From NCBI GenBank assembly GCA_023424585.1, contig JAFADT010000801.1:1-7401 (forward strand): a DNA stretch of 7,401 nt, in the 5' to 3' direction. The notes under the pieces were generated by a model. The model was not told the DNA's origin. It did no database searches and saw only the letters and a list, made by a program, of their open reading frames with translations. Shown here piece by piece: positions 1 through 7,401 of this stretch. The position numbers were made by a program, and so were the translations under genes. This DNA comes from Pseudomonadota bacterium (lineage in GTDB: Bacteria; Myxococcota; Myxococcia; Myxococcales; Myxococcaceae). Every line of letters starts with the position of its first letter. The first letter of the stretch is position 1.

Positions 1-2166
1 CGCGTCGATGGCCATGTACGGGTCATGCAGCTCGTCGCGCGCGATGCGGCCCAGCTCCAGGTAGACCTTGACCTTGGCCTCGCCCTCCAGGCTGTTGACG
101 AGCTCCTGGCGCAGCTCCGCGGACTTCTCGTAGTTGCCCGCCTTGTCCATCAGCGCGACGAGCGCGCGCAGCGTCGGCTCGTGCTGCGGGTCGATGGCGA
201 GCGCCTTCTCGAAGTGGTTCTGCGCGCGGTCCGTCTGGCCGAGCGCGGCGTGCACGTCGCCCAGCTGCCAGTAGACCTCCACGACCTCCAGGTCCGTCAG
301 CTCCTCGCGGTGGTGGATGAGGATGGTCTGGAAGACCTTGAGCGCGTCCTCGTACCGCTTGGCCTGCACCAGCAGGTTGCCGTAGCCCTCGAGCGCGGGC
401 AGGTACGTGGCGTCCAGGCCGTAGGCCTTCTCGTAGGAGGACAGGGCCTTGTCGCGGCGGCCCAGCTTCTCCGTCACGTAGCCCAGCCGGTAGAGCTGGC
501 GGCAGAGGTCCTGCGCGATGGCGGCGTCCTTCTCCGCCATGGCCTTCTCCGCCATCTTGCGCGTGACGATGTCCAGCATCCGCTCCGCGGACGCCCAGTC
601 CTCGCGCGCGATGTAGACGTCCGCCAGCGGGCGGGCCGCCTCCAGGCTGTCCGGGATGTGCTTGAGCGTCTCCTCCCAGTAGGGCGTGGCCGTCTCGCGG
701 TCCTCGCGCGTCTCCGCGTGGTAGCGCGCGACGTCCAGCAGGGCGCGGCCCTTGGCGGCCGGATCCTCCGTCTGCTGCGCCTCCTGCAGCAGCGTCTGCT
801 CGTAGCCGCCCCAGTCCTTCTCCTGCTCCTGGATGCCCTTGAGGGCGCGGATGGTGGGCAGGTGGCCCGGGTCGATGGCGAGCGCCTGCTGGTAGGCGTT
901 CCTCGCGCTCGACATGTCCGCGAGCATGTCCTCGTTGATCTTCCCCAGGCGGTGCCACAGCTCCACCGCCGCCGGGTCGGTGCCCACGACCTGCGCTTCC
1001 TTCTGGAGCATCTCCAACGCGAAGGGCCAGTTGCCGCTGCGCTCGTAGAGGTTGCCCAGGGCGTGCAGCGCCTGACGGGACTCGGGGTCGGTGGCGAGCG
1101 CCGCGTGGTAGCTGTTCACCGCGCGGTCCACCGCCTTGAGGTTCTGGTACTGGACGTTGCCGATCTCCACGTACAGCTCCGCCTGCTCCTGCGGGCTGGT
1201 GGCGAGCGCCAGCTGCCGCTCGTACGCGAGGATGAGGTCCTCCCACCGCGACTGCGCGCGGCGCAGCCGGACGAGGGACTTGATGGCCGACACGTTCTGC
1301 GGGTCGATGGAGAGCACGCCCTCGATGCACGCGTCCGCGTTGGCCGGGTTCTGGTACGTGTCCTCCCAGATGGTCGCGCTGCGGAAGAGGACGCGGACCT
1401 TCTCACGGTAGTCCTGCGACAGCTCCAGCATCCGCTCGTAGATGGCGAGCAGGTCCGCCGGCTGATCCAACCGCGTGTGCAGCCGCTCCAGGGCCTCCAG
1501 CGCCTCGCGGTTGAACGGGTCGAACTCCAGCGCCATGCGGTTCGCGGCCACCGCCGACTCGTCGTCCTTGAGGTCGCGCTCGTAGACCGTCGCCACCTCC
1601 ACCTGGATGCGCGCGCGCTCCTCGTTGCTGGGCGACAGGTCCCGCGCGCGGAGCAGCGTGGTGGCCACGTCGCGGTACGCGTTGCCGCGGCGGTACAGGC
1701 TCGTGAGGACGCCGAGCGTCTCCAGGTCCGGCTCCAGCTCCAGCGCGCGCAGCAGGGCGCTGGCCGCCTCGGTGGGGTCGTCGAGCGTCTCGTCCCAGAC
1801 GCGGGCGATCTCCTTGAGGATGCCCTTGCGCGCCTCGATGGAGCCCGCCGCCTCCAGCTTCTGCTCCAGCGCGACGACGTACTCGCGGTCGCGGCCGCGC
1901 CGCTGGAACACCGCCGCCAGCCCGTCCAGCGCGGTGGCGTTGGTGGGGTCGAACTCCAGGATCTTCCGGAACGCGGCCTCCGCGGCCTGCGGATCATCCA
2001 GCCGCGTGTCGTGGATGCGCGCGAGCGTGGCGTAGATGCGCTCCGCGAGCGGGCCGCGCGGCAGCTCGTCCGCGACCTCCTCGTAGACCGCCGCCAGCTC
2101 CTCGTGGCTGCCCGTCTCGTCCGCGAGGCGCTCCACCTCCTCGCGCAGCGCGTCCTCGGCCGCGTC
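1..2166 (-). repeat. Regular 72-residue TPR array (residues 1746-2467, cut at base 1)
   Basis: It opens with KDVAFLALCRALQLD (Phe at 1736) and LADETGSHEELAAVYEE (Gly-Ser at 1764-1765). Anchors follow at 1818, 1890, 1961, 2033, 2105, 2177 and 2249 with spacings of 72, 72, 71, 72, 72, 72 and 72. Closers are strong: LEFDPTN, LELEPDL, LEFDPFN, LSIDPQN, LATDPES and LAIDPGH. The anchor at 2249 is degenerate (LKHIPDS). The last two complete spacings are 81 and 74, and the hairpins here resemble textbook TPRs most closely (GNLYERSGNW, DRAQNHFEKALAIDP). The tenth unit, from residue 2404, is truncated by the window edge. No further LAF helix or long unit is seen. Confidence 0.8.
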
Positions 2167-5100
2167 CAGTTGCAGCGCGCGGCACAGCGCCAGGAAGGCC
2201 ACGTCCTTCTGGCCCAGGCGCTCCTCCTGCACCCGGGCGATCTCCCGCAGCGCCGCCAGCTTCTCCTCGCCGGTGACGAGGTGGGGCATGTAGCGGTCCA
2301 TCACCGTGGCGTAGGCGCGCCAGTCGTTGTTCGCGCGGTACAGCCCGCACACGCGCTCGTAGGCGGTGCGGTTGGCGGGGTCGAGCTCCAGCACCTTCTC
2401 CAGCGCGCCGGCGGACAGCTCCGGCTTGCCCCCCTGCCCCTCCCACAGGTCCGCGACCGTGAAGTACGCGGCGATGGCCGGGTCGCGCTCCTCCTCCGTC
2501 AGGTGCACCTGGACCTTGAGCTCCAGGGCGCGCACGGCGTCGTTCCACGCGCGCAGCGACACGGACAGCGCGTACACGCGCTCCAGGTCGGCGACGACGT
2601 GCGGCTCCACCTCCAGCGCGCGGCGGGCCGCGTCCAGCGACTCCTCGCGCCGGCCCATGCCCGCGAGCACCTCCGCCATCCGCAGGCGCAGCGCCTTCAC
2701 GCCGTCGCTGCTGTCCTGCAGCGGGATGAGGCGACGCAGCACGCCCACCAGCTCCTCGCGCTGGCCCGTCTCGTCGTACAGCTCGCGCAGGGTGTCCAGC
2801 ACGACGCGGTGGCGCGCGTCGCGGTCCAGCGCCGCCTTGAAGTACGGCACCGCCGCTTCCGGCTGCTTGAGCAGGCGGTACACCACGCGCCCCAGGCGCT
2901 CGTTGAGGCGGACCACCTCGCGCGGATCCAGCGTGATGGCCAGGCGGCCCTCGAGCATCTCGCGCAGGTCCTGCGGACGGCCCGCGCGCTCGTACAGCGA
3001 CTCCAGCGCGGAGAAGACCTGCTCGTTGCGCGGGTTCTTCGCCAGCAGCTCGCGGTACAGCTCGATGGAGCGGCCCAGGTCCGACAGCCCCTCGGCGGAC
3101 ACCTGCGCCATCTTGCCCAGGACGCGGTCGCGCTCGCTGCCGGTGACCTTGTCCGCCTGGAGCTTCAGGATGGCGTAGAGCTTCTCGGACGCGCCCGCGC
3201 CTTCGTAGATGCCCTCCAGGAGCCGGGCCGACGCGAGGTGCTCCGGATCCAGCGCGAGGACGGCCTCGTAGGCGCCCGCGGCGCGGTCCGGGCTGTCCAT
3301 CCGCTCCTGGTAGAGCTGCCCCAGGCGGAAGAGGAAGCCGATCTTGTCCGCCGCTTGCGTCGCGCCGGTGGCCAGCGCCTCCAGCACGCCGGCCAGCTCC
3401 GGCCACGCCTCCAGGTGCAGGTAGAGGCGGTCCAGCGCGACGAGCGAGGCCTGCTGCACGGAGGCGTGCAGCGTGCGCGCGCGCTCGAAGTAGGACACCG
3501 CGCGGTCTGGATCGCGCAGGCGCGTCTCCAGCACCTGGCCCAGCTTGAGGCACACCTGGGCCGCGTCGGCGGCCTCGGCGATGCGCGGCAGGGCCTCCTC
3601 GTAGAGCACCACCAGCTCGTCGTAGCTGCCCGCGACGTCGGTGGCGTTCTCCAGGCGGCGGCGGACCTCGCTGTCGTTCGGGTCCTCCTTGAAGCCGCGG
3701 TAGAGCGCGAGGAAGGCCAGCTCGCCCTCGCCCTGCGTCTCGCGCAGCGTGGCCAGCTCGCCGAGCAGCTGCTTGCGCTCGACGGCATCCGGAGACACGC
3801 CCACGCGCGTTTCAATCAGCTGCGCCAGCCGCGCGACGTCACCGCTCGCGCGGAAGGAGCGCAGCAGCGTCTCCACTGCGAGCAGGTTCTGCGGCTCGCG
3901 CGCGACGATGGCCTCCATGCGGCTCACGGCACCCGGGTGGTTGGGCTGCACGGACAGCACCTCGCCGAACAGCGCCAGCGCGCCCGCCTTGTCGAGCAGC
4001 TTGGATTCGCGCACCGTCGCGAGGCGGAACTTCAGCTCCAGGCCCTCCTCCGGCGGCATCAGCGCGATGCGCCGCGCGAGGACGTCCGCGAGCTCCGGCC
4101 AGCGCTCCTGCTTCTGGCAGAGGGCATCCATCCGCGCGAGCGCGACCGTGTCGTCCGGCTGCAGCTCCAGGAGCCGGCGGAACGTGGCCAGCGCGCCCAG
4201 CGGATCCTTGAGCTGCTCCTCCTGTAGCGCGCCAATCTGATGGAGCACCGCCGCGCGACGCGCCGGCTCCTCCGACAGCGCGAGCTGCCGGCGCAGCACC
4301 TCCAGCAGCTCCGAGGGGCGGCCCTGCGAGGCCACCAGCCGCGCGGTGCCGTCCAGCGCCTCGGTGTCCGTGGGCTTGAGCTCCAGCACGCGCTTCCACG
4401 ACTGGAGCGCCTCCGTCGGCTCGCCCAGGTCCACCTGCATCCGGGCGAGCGCGCGGTACAGCTCCGCGCGGGCCACGTCGCTGGCCTTGGGGGCCACCTC
4501 GGTCAGCACCGCGCACAGCTCCTCGGGCGCCTCCGCCTTGTCCACCAGCTGGATGCACAGCTCCAGCGAGCGCGGGTCCTCCGGCAGCTCGCGCAGTGCG
4601 CGCGTGGCGGAGAGGAACCCCATCTCCGCGTTCTCCAGCGACGTGGCGTAGATCTCCGCGATGCGGCGCAGGAGCGCGGCCCGCTCCTGCGGCACGGGCT
4701 CCGCGGACACGCGCGACTCCAGCATCTCCACCTGCTTCAGGTGGTTGCCCACCGACGCGAAGATGGGCTCCAGGGCGCTCGCGGCCGCGCCGCGCAGCGG
4801 GCTCTCCGAGCGCGCCAGCTCCTCCAGCGCGCCCACCGCGCCCGGGTGTCCGGCACGCCGCGCGAGCACCTCCTGGTACAGCTCCAGCGCGCCGCGCGGG
4901 TCATCCAGGCGCGACACCTTCAGCCGGCCCAGGCGCACGCGCAGGTCGGACGCCTCCTCCTGCGCGTCGCGCGCGTCCGCCATCTGGATCTCACGCTCAA
5001 CGTGCTGCGCGAGCTCCGCCCAGCGCTCCATGTCCGCGAGCACGCGGCCCAGGAGCTTCAGGGCGTTGGCGTTCTCCGGGCGGCGCTCCAGCACCTCGCG

Positions 5101-7401
5101 GTACGCCTGCGCCGCCAGCGACTTGTCCGCCAGCGTCTCCTCGGCCAGGTGCGCCAGCTCGAAGAGCAGGTTGATCTGCGACGACGGGTTGGTCTCCGCG
5201 GCCACCTGCCGGCGCATGACGAGCGCCAGCTCCCGGTGCGCGCCCGTGCGGCGATGCACGCGGGCGATGGCCTCCAGCACCGGCTTGTTCATCGGGTCGC
5301 GCCGGCTCACCTGCTCCAGCGCGCGCACCGCCAGGTCGTAGCGCTTCAGGCGGTTGTCGTAGATGGCCGCCAGCCGCCGCCACAGGTCGCCCGCCAGGGG
5401 CTCCGCGGGGTCGAGCTCCAGCTGATCCTCGTAGGCCGCCGCGACCTCCTCGAACGAGCCCGAGTCCGCCGCGAGCCGCTCCAGGTCGTCGCGCACGCTG
5501 GCTTCCGCGGGCAGCTCGTTGAACGCCCGCAGGCGCGCGACGAAGGCCAGCGACGTCTGGCCCAGGCCCTCGCGCAGGACGGCGATCTCCTGCAGCCGCT
5601 CCAGGCGCCGCTCCGGCGGCACGCCCGGCAGCAGCACCTCCAGCACGTCCACCAGCTTCCGCGTGTCGTTGAGGCCGCGGTAGACGGGCTCCAGCAGCCG
5701 CGCCGCCTCCAGGCGGGGGCCGTCGTGCGCGAGCAGGCGCTCCAGGCCCGACACCACCTGGCCGTCGCCCGGCGACAGCTCCAGGAGCCGGCGGTACACC
5801 GGCAGCGCTTCGGCGGGGCCGACCTCCTTCTCCAGCAGCTGCGCGCGGCGCAGCAGGTACGCGCGGCGCCCGGGCTCGTCCGGCGCGAGCTCCGCGAGCT
5901 GATCCAACACGTCCGCCTGCTCCACGAAGTGGCGCGTCTTCGCGTACAGCTTGTCGAGCGCCAGCAGGCCCTCCGGCACCTTGCGGATCGCCAGCGCGGA
6001 GCGGAGCACCTCGATGGCCTTCGCGTCCTCGCCCGCGCTCGCGTAGGCCTCGCCGGCCTTGAGCAGCAGCCCCAGCCGCGTCTCCGGGTCGGTGGAGAGC
6101 TGCGCCTGGCGGGCGTAGACCTCCGACAGGCTCTTGGCGTTCTGCCCCTTCTCGTAGAGCCGGGACAGGGCCTCCAGCGCCTGGCGGTCCTGCGGCGCGT
6201 CCGCCAGCAGGTTCTTCCAAAGGCGCGTGGCCTCCTCCGGCTGGTCCAGGCTCTCACGCAGCTCCGCCGCGCGGCGCAGCAGGTCCAGCGTCGCCGGGTC
6301 CCCCGCGGTGAGCTCCACCGCGGTGGTCTCGTAGATCTCCGCCAGCACCTCGTGGCTGCCCGTCTCGCGGGCCAGCCGCTCCAGGTCCGGACGCACGCCT
6401 TCGCGGTCCAGGTCGTTGGCGAACGCCTTCACCGCAGACATGAACGCGAGCGACGGCTGCTGCATGTCGCGCTCGTAGATGCGGCGGACCTCTCCGGCGA
6501 GGATGATCTTCTCCACCGTGAGCGCGGACTCCATCCGCGTCTCGCGCAGCGCCACGCGGCGGGCATGGTCGCCCACCTGCGCGAGCACCTTGTCCAGCAC
6601 CTCCAGCGCGGCGCCGCTCATGGGCACCGACGCCTTCACCCAGGCCTCCAGCGCGGCCCGCGCGCCCGGGTGTCCGGGGTCTTCCGTGAGGATGCGCTTG
6701 TAGAGGCCCAGCGCCGCGTTGGCGTCGTCCAGCACCGTGCGCAGCAGCTCCGCCAGGCGGAAGGACACCTCGCGCCCCTGCGGGCTCTGGCCCTCCTGGT
6801 TGCGCCGCAGCGTGAGCGTCCACGCCAAGTCCCTGGGACGGTTGAGGTCCGTGTAGAGGCGGTCCAGCGCGGTGGCGGCCTCGCGCTGCGCGGGGTCTCG
6901 CTCCGCGATGGCGCGCCACGCGGCCGCCGCGCTCTCCTTGTCGGTGAGCTTCGCCTCGTGCAGCAGCGCGGCCTCGCGCAGGCACACGAGCTGATCCGCG
7001 GGCTCCTGGATGGCCGCCGCCAGCTTCTCCAGCACCTCCGCCAGCGCCGCCCACTCCTCGCCCGCGCGGTGCAACCGCTGCAGCGCCCGCAGGCTGTCCA
7101 GGTTGCCCGGTTCCAGTTCCAGGAGCGCGCGCAGCGCCTTCACCGCGCCGGGCCGGTCGTCGAGCTTCTTCTCCTGCACCTCCGCCAGCTCCCGCAGCAG
7201 CGCCGCGCGCGCGGGGCCGACGTCGCCCTCCTCCGTCAGCTCGGAGAGGATCTCCGCGAAGCTGTCGAGCGAGTCCGCGTCCTCCGCGGCCTGACGCGCG
7301 GCGGCCCGCAGGCCCGCGTCCGCCGGGGCCAGGCGCAGGGCCCGCGCGAGCGACGCGAACGCCAGCTCCGGCTGCCGCAGGTGCGCCAGGTGCACCTGCG
7401 C
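1..7401 (-). CDS. Giant TPR-repeat protein, internal fragment (both ends missing)
   Basis: The minus-strand frame starting at 7401 stays open to base 1 (2,467 codons). Neither start nor stop lies in the window, because residue 1 is already inside the repeat array and the last residues (LHDPYMAIDA) are still inside it. The coding frame is shown by TPR-like helices throughout (for example FEKALAIDPQHEP at about 220-180), by G/C at nearly all third codon positions, and by an unbroken repeat lattice that a frameshift would destroy. The product is rich in Leu, Ala, Glu and Arg, has only about nine Cys, and shows no hydrophobic membrane segment and no catalytic motif. TPR solenoids bind proteins and act as scaffolds; that role is inferred here. 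A myxobacterial AgmK/GltI-like gliding-motility protein is possible, but other uncharacterised giant TPR proteins are equally plausible, so no symbol is given. Cell location cannot be judged because the N-terminus is missing. Confidence 0.95.
528..557 (-). repeat. 15-nt tandem duplication inside the gene
   Basis: Two adjacent 15-base copies (528-542 and 543-557) share their first 13 bases on the plus strand. On the coding strand they encode MAEKA followed after a five-residue step by the same MAEK again, in a helix between anchors 2249 and 2330. The reading frame is kept. This unit is 81 residues instead of 72, and the duplication accounts for five of the nine extra residues. Confidence 0.7.
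2167..3684 (-). repeat. Seven-unit block without the long unit (residues 1240-1745)
   Basis: It opens like the earlier super-repeats: GELAFLALYRGF with Phe at 1230, then EDPND at the anchor and AGSYDELVVLYEE with Gly-Ser at 1258-1259. Anchors then follow at 1312, 1385, 1456, 1528, 1599 and 1674, with spacings of 72, 73, 71, 72, 71, 75 and 72 up to 1746. No 87-90-residue unit and no LEPxY-like segment is found. Some anchors are degenerate (TLHAS at 1312, LDRDARH at 1528, LEVEPHV at 1599), while others are canonical (LALDPEH, LELDPAN). The next LAF helix comes 506 residues after the previous one, not about 300. Confidence 0.75.
3685..4587 (-). repeat. Super-repeat 4 (residues 939-1239): four TPR-like units
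   Basis: Anchors are at residues 939, 1009, 1081 and 1152, giving units of 70, 72, 71 and 88 residues. The opening helix is a weaker variant (MGFLSATRALRELP, Phe at 929), and the following helix has AEAPEELCAVL in place of the GSxEEL motif. The closers are VLELKPTD and LLELQPDD. The long unit begins VLSVQPNHPGAV and has LLRSF at residue 1179 in the LEPVY position, 51 residues before the next LAF phenylalanine. This is the last long unit in the window. Confidence 0.75.
4588..5514 (-). repeat. Super-repeat 3 (residues 630-938): four TPR-like units
   Basis: Anchors are at residues 630, 702, 774 and 849, giving units of 72, 72, 75 and 90 residues. The first unit has LERLAADSGSFEEVAAAYE, with Gly-Ser at 648-649, the same +18/+19 offset as copy 2. 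The long unit starts VLARRAGHPGAVGALEEL and contains LEPIF at residue 877. The GHPGA...ALE segment matches the equivalent long unit of copy 1, and a 17-nt stretch is identical between the two (4837-4853 and 6661-6677). That supports descent by duplication of the whole four-unit block. Confidence 0.8.
5515..6414 (-). repeat. Super-repeat 2 (residues 330-629): four TPR-like units
   Basis: Anchors are at residues 330, 402, 473 and 543, giving units of 72, 71, 70 and 87 residues before the next copy at 630. The first unit carries LERLARETGSHEVLAEIYE, with Gly-Ser at 348-349, eighteen and nineteen residues after its anchor. The second anchor is LLADAPQD; the third has lost Asp-Pro (ALAIRKVPEG) but keeps the spacing. 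The long unit reads LLELSPGDG, then LEPVY at residue 570, and ends 50 residues later in QTSLAFVARLRAF. The latter is the clearest example of the opening helix. Confidence 0.8.
6415..7329 (-). repeat. Super-repeat 1 (residues 25-329): four TPR-like units
   Basis: Unit anchors (the Asp-Pro position closing helix D) fall at residues 25, 97, 169 and 241, and the next super-repeat starts at 330, giving units of 72, 72, 72 and 89 residues. Recognisable closers are LLELEPGN and AIAERDPAQ. The fourth, long unit starts with DPGHPGARAALEAW and contains LDKVL at residue 269, the counterpart of the LEPVY motif of copy 2. The array then runs into PSLAFMSAVKAF, which opens copy 2. The A-helix after the first anchor (ADSLDSFAEIL) is a weak version of the GSxEEL motif seen in other copies. 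Confidence 0.8.
7330..7401 (-). repeat. End of a preceding repeat unit, with the first LAF helix
   Basis: Residues 1-24 are the tail of a repeat unit that begins upstream of the window. They contain QPELAFASLARALRL, with Phe at residue 15. This is the helix that opens each super-repeat further along (Phe at 320, 620, 929, 1230 and 1736). Its presence here implies that the super-repeat array extends beyond the window's right edge, or at least that the window does not start at its first unit. Confidence 0.7.

Noticed and set aside
23..1330. Minus-strand frame of 435 codons in a different register
   Set aside because: The product is an Arg/Gly/Pro/Ala-rich string without any fold signature, overlapping the TPR frame throughout. 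The same applies to the other off-register minus frames at 1116-1997, 1994-3553, 3165-3815, 3839-4558, 4997-6220, 5346-6257 and 6254-7054.
3469..3485. Alternating GC run that could be a Z-DNA-like or regulatory element
   Set aside because: It lies inside the coding frame, encodes ordinary Ala/Arg residues of a helix, and is short. Similar runs recur by chance in DNA this rich in G and C.
2167..3684. A frameshift or gene boundary where the super-repeat stops
   Set aside because: The reading frame and the 72-residue lattice both continue through the region with spacings of 71-75, so neither a frameshift nor a second gene is needed to explain the missing long units.
25..4227. A 1,400-codon open frame on the plus strand
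   Set aside because: It is the exact antisense register of the real frame. With G/C at the real third positions, antisense stops are rare. Its translation is low-complexity (Leu, Arg, Val, Gln) with no domain, while the minus strand gives clear TPRs over the same bases. It ends only because one leucine codon (CTA) at 4225-4227 reads as TAG in antisense.
4596..5341. Overlapping plus-strand frames of about 190-230 codons
   Set aside because: They are Pro/Arg/Ala-rich or Ser/Arg-rich and typical of the wrong frames of GC-rich DNA. No repeat or family is recognisable. The same holds for the shorter plus frames at 1136-1411, 1607-2035, 2366-3178, 3749-4240, 4346-4651, 6479-6703 and 7010-7294.
1..7401. 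Internal promoters, ribosome binding sites, terminators, tRNAs or CRISPR arrays
   Set aside because: No AT-rich promoter-like stretch, hairpin followed by a T run, tRNA-like fold or identical direct repeats with unique spacers were seen. The periodicity present is at the protein level and the copies have diverged at the DNA level.

Overview
The whole 7,401-base window lies inside one very large minus-strand gene. The frame read from 7401 down to 1 is open throughout: 2,467 codons, no stop found in a hand translation, and neither the start nor the end of the gene is present. Below, 'residue n' counts from the codon at 7399-7401 as residue 1. There is no intergenic DNA here and no RNA gene, promoter, terminator or mobile element that I can support.

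The DNA is very GC-rich, with G or C at nearly every third codon position. That bias, together with a giant alpha-helical repeat protein, points to a high-GC soil proteobacterium. A myxobacterium (Myxococcus/Corallococcus type) is the most likely source, but this is inferred from style, not from a marker gene. The same bias keeps other frames free of stops and produces long false reading frames on both strands.

The product is a TPR-like solenoid. Anchoring on the 'leucine-x-aspartate-proline' position that closes each repeat gives 33 anchors from residue 25 to 2404. Sixteen of the 32 spacings are exactly 72 residues (216 nt), and most of the rest are 70-75. Each 72-residue unit looks like two helical hairpins of about 36 residues.

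A second, longer period lies on top of this. From 7329 to 3685 the units form four super-repeats of 305, 300, 309 and 301 residues. Each has three units of 70-75 residues and one long unit of 87-90. The long unit carries an extra segment with an LEPxY-like motif, and the next super-repeat opens with an LAF...RAF/RAL helix. From 3684 to 2167 there are seven units without the long form, then another LAF helix. From 2166 to 1 the array continues at a nearly constant 72-residue pitch, ending in more canonical TPRs and a small 15-nt tandem duplication.

The function is unknown. Such a protein is best viewed as a scaffold or protein-binding platform. The giant TPR protein of myxobacterial gliding motility (AgmK/GltI) is one possible relative, but nothing in the window proves it.
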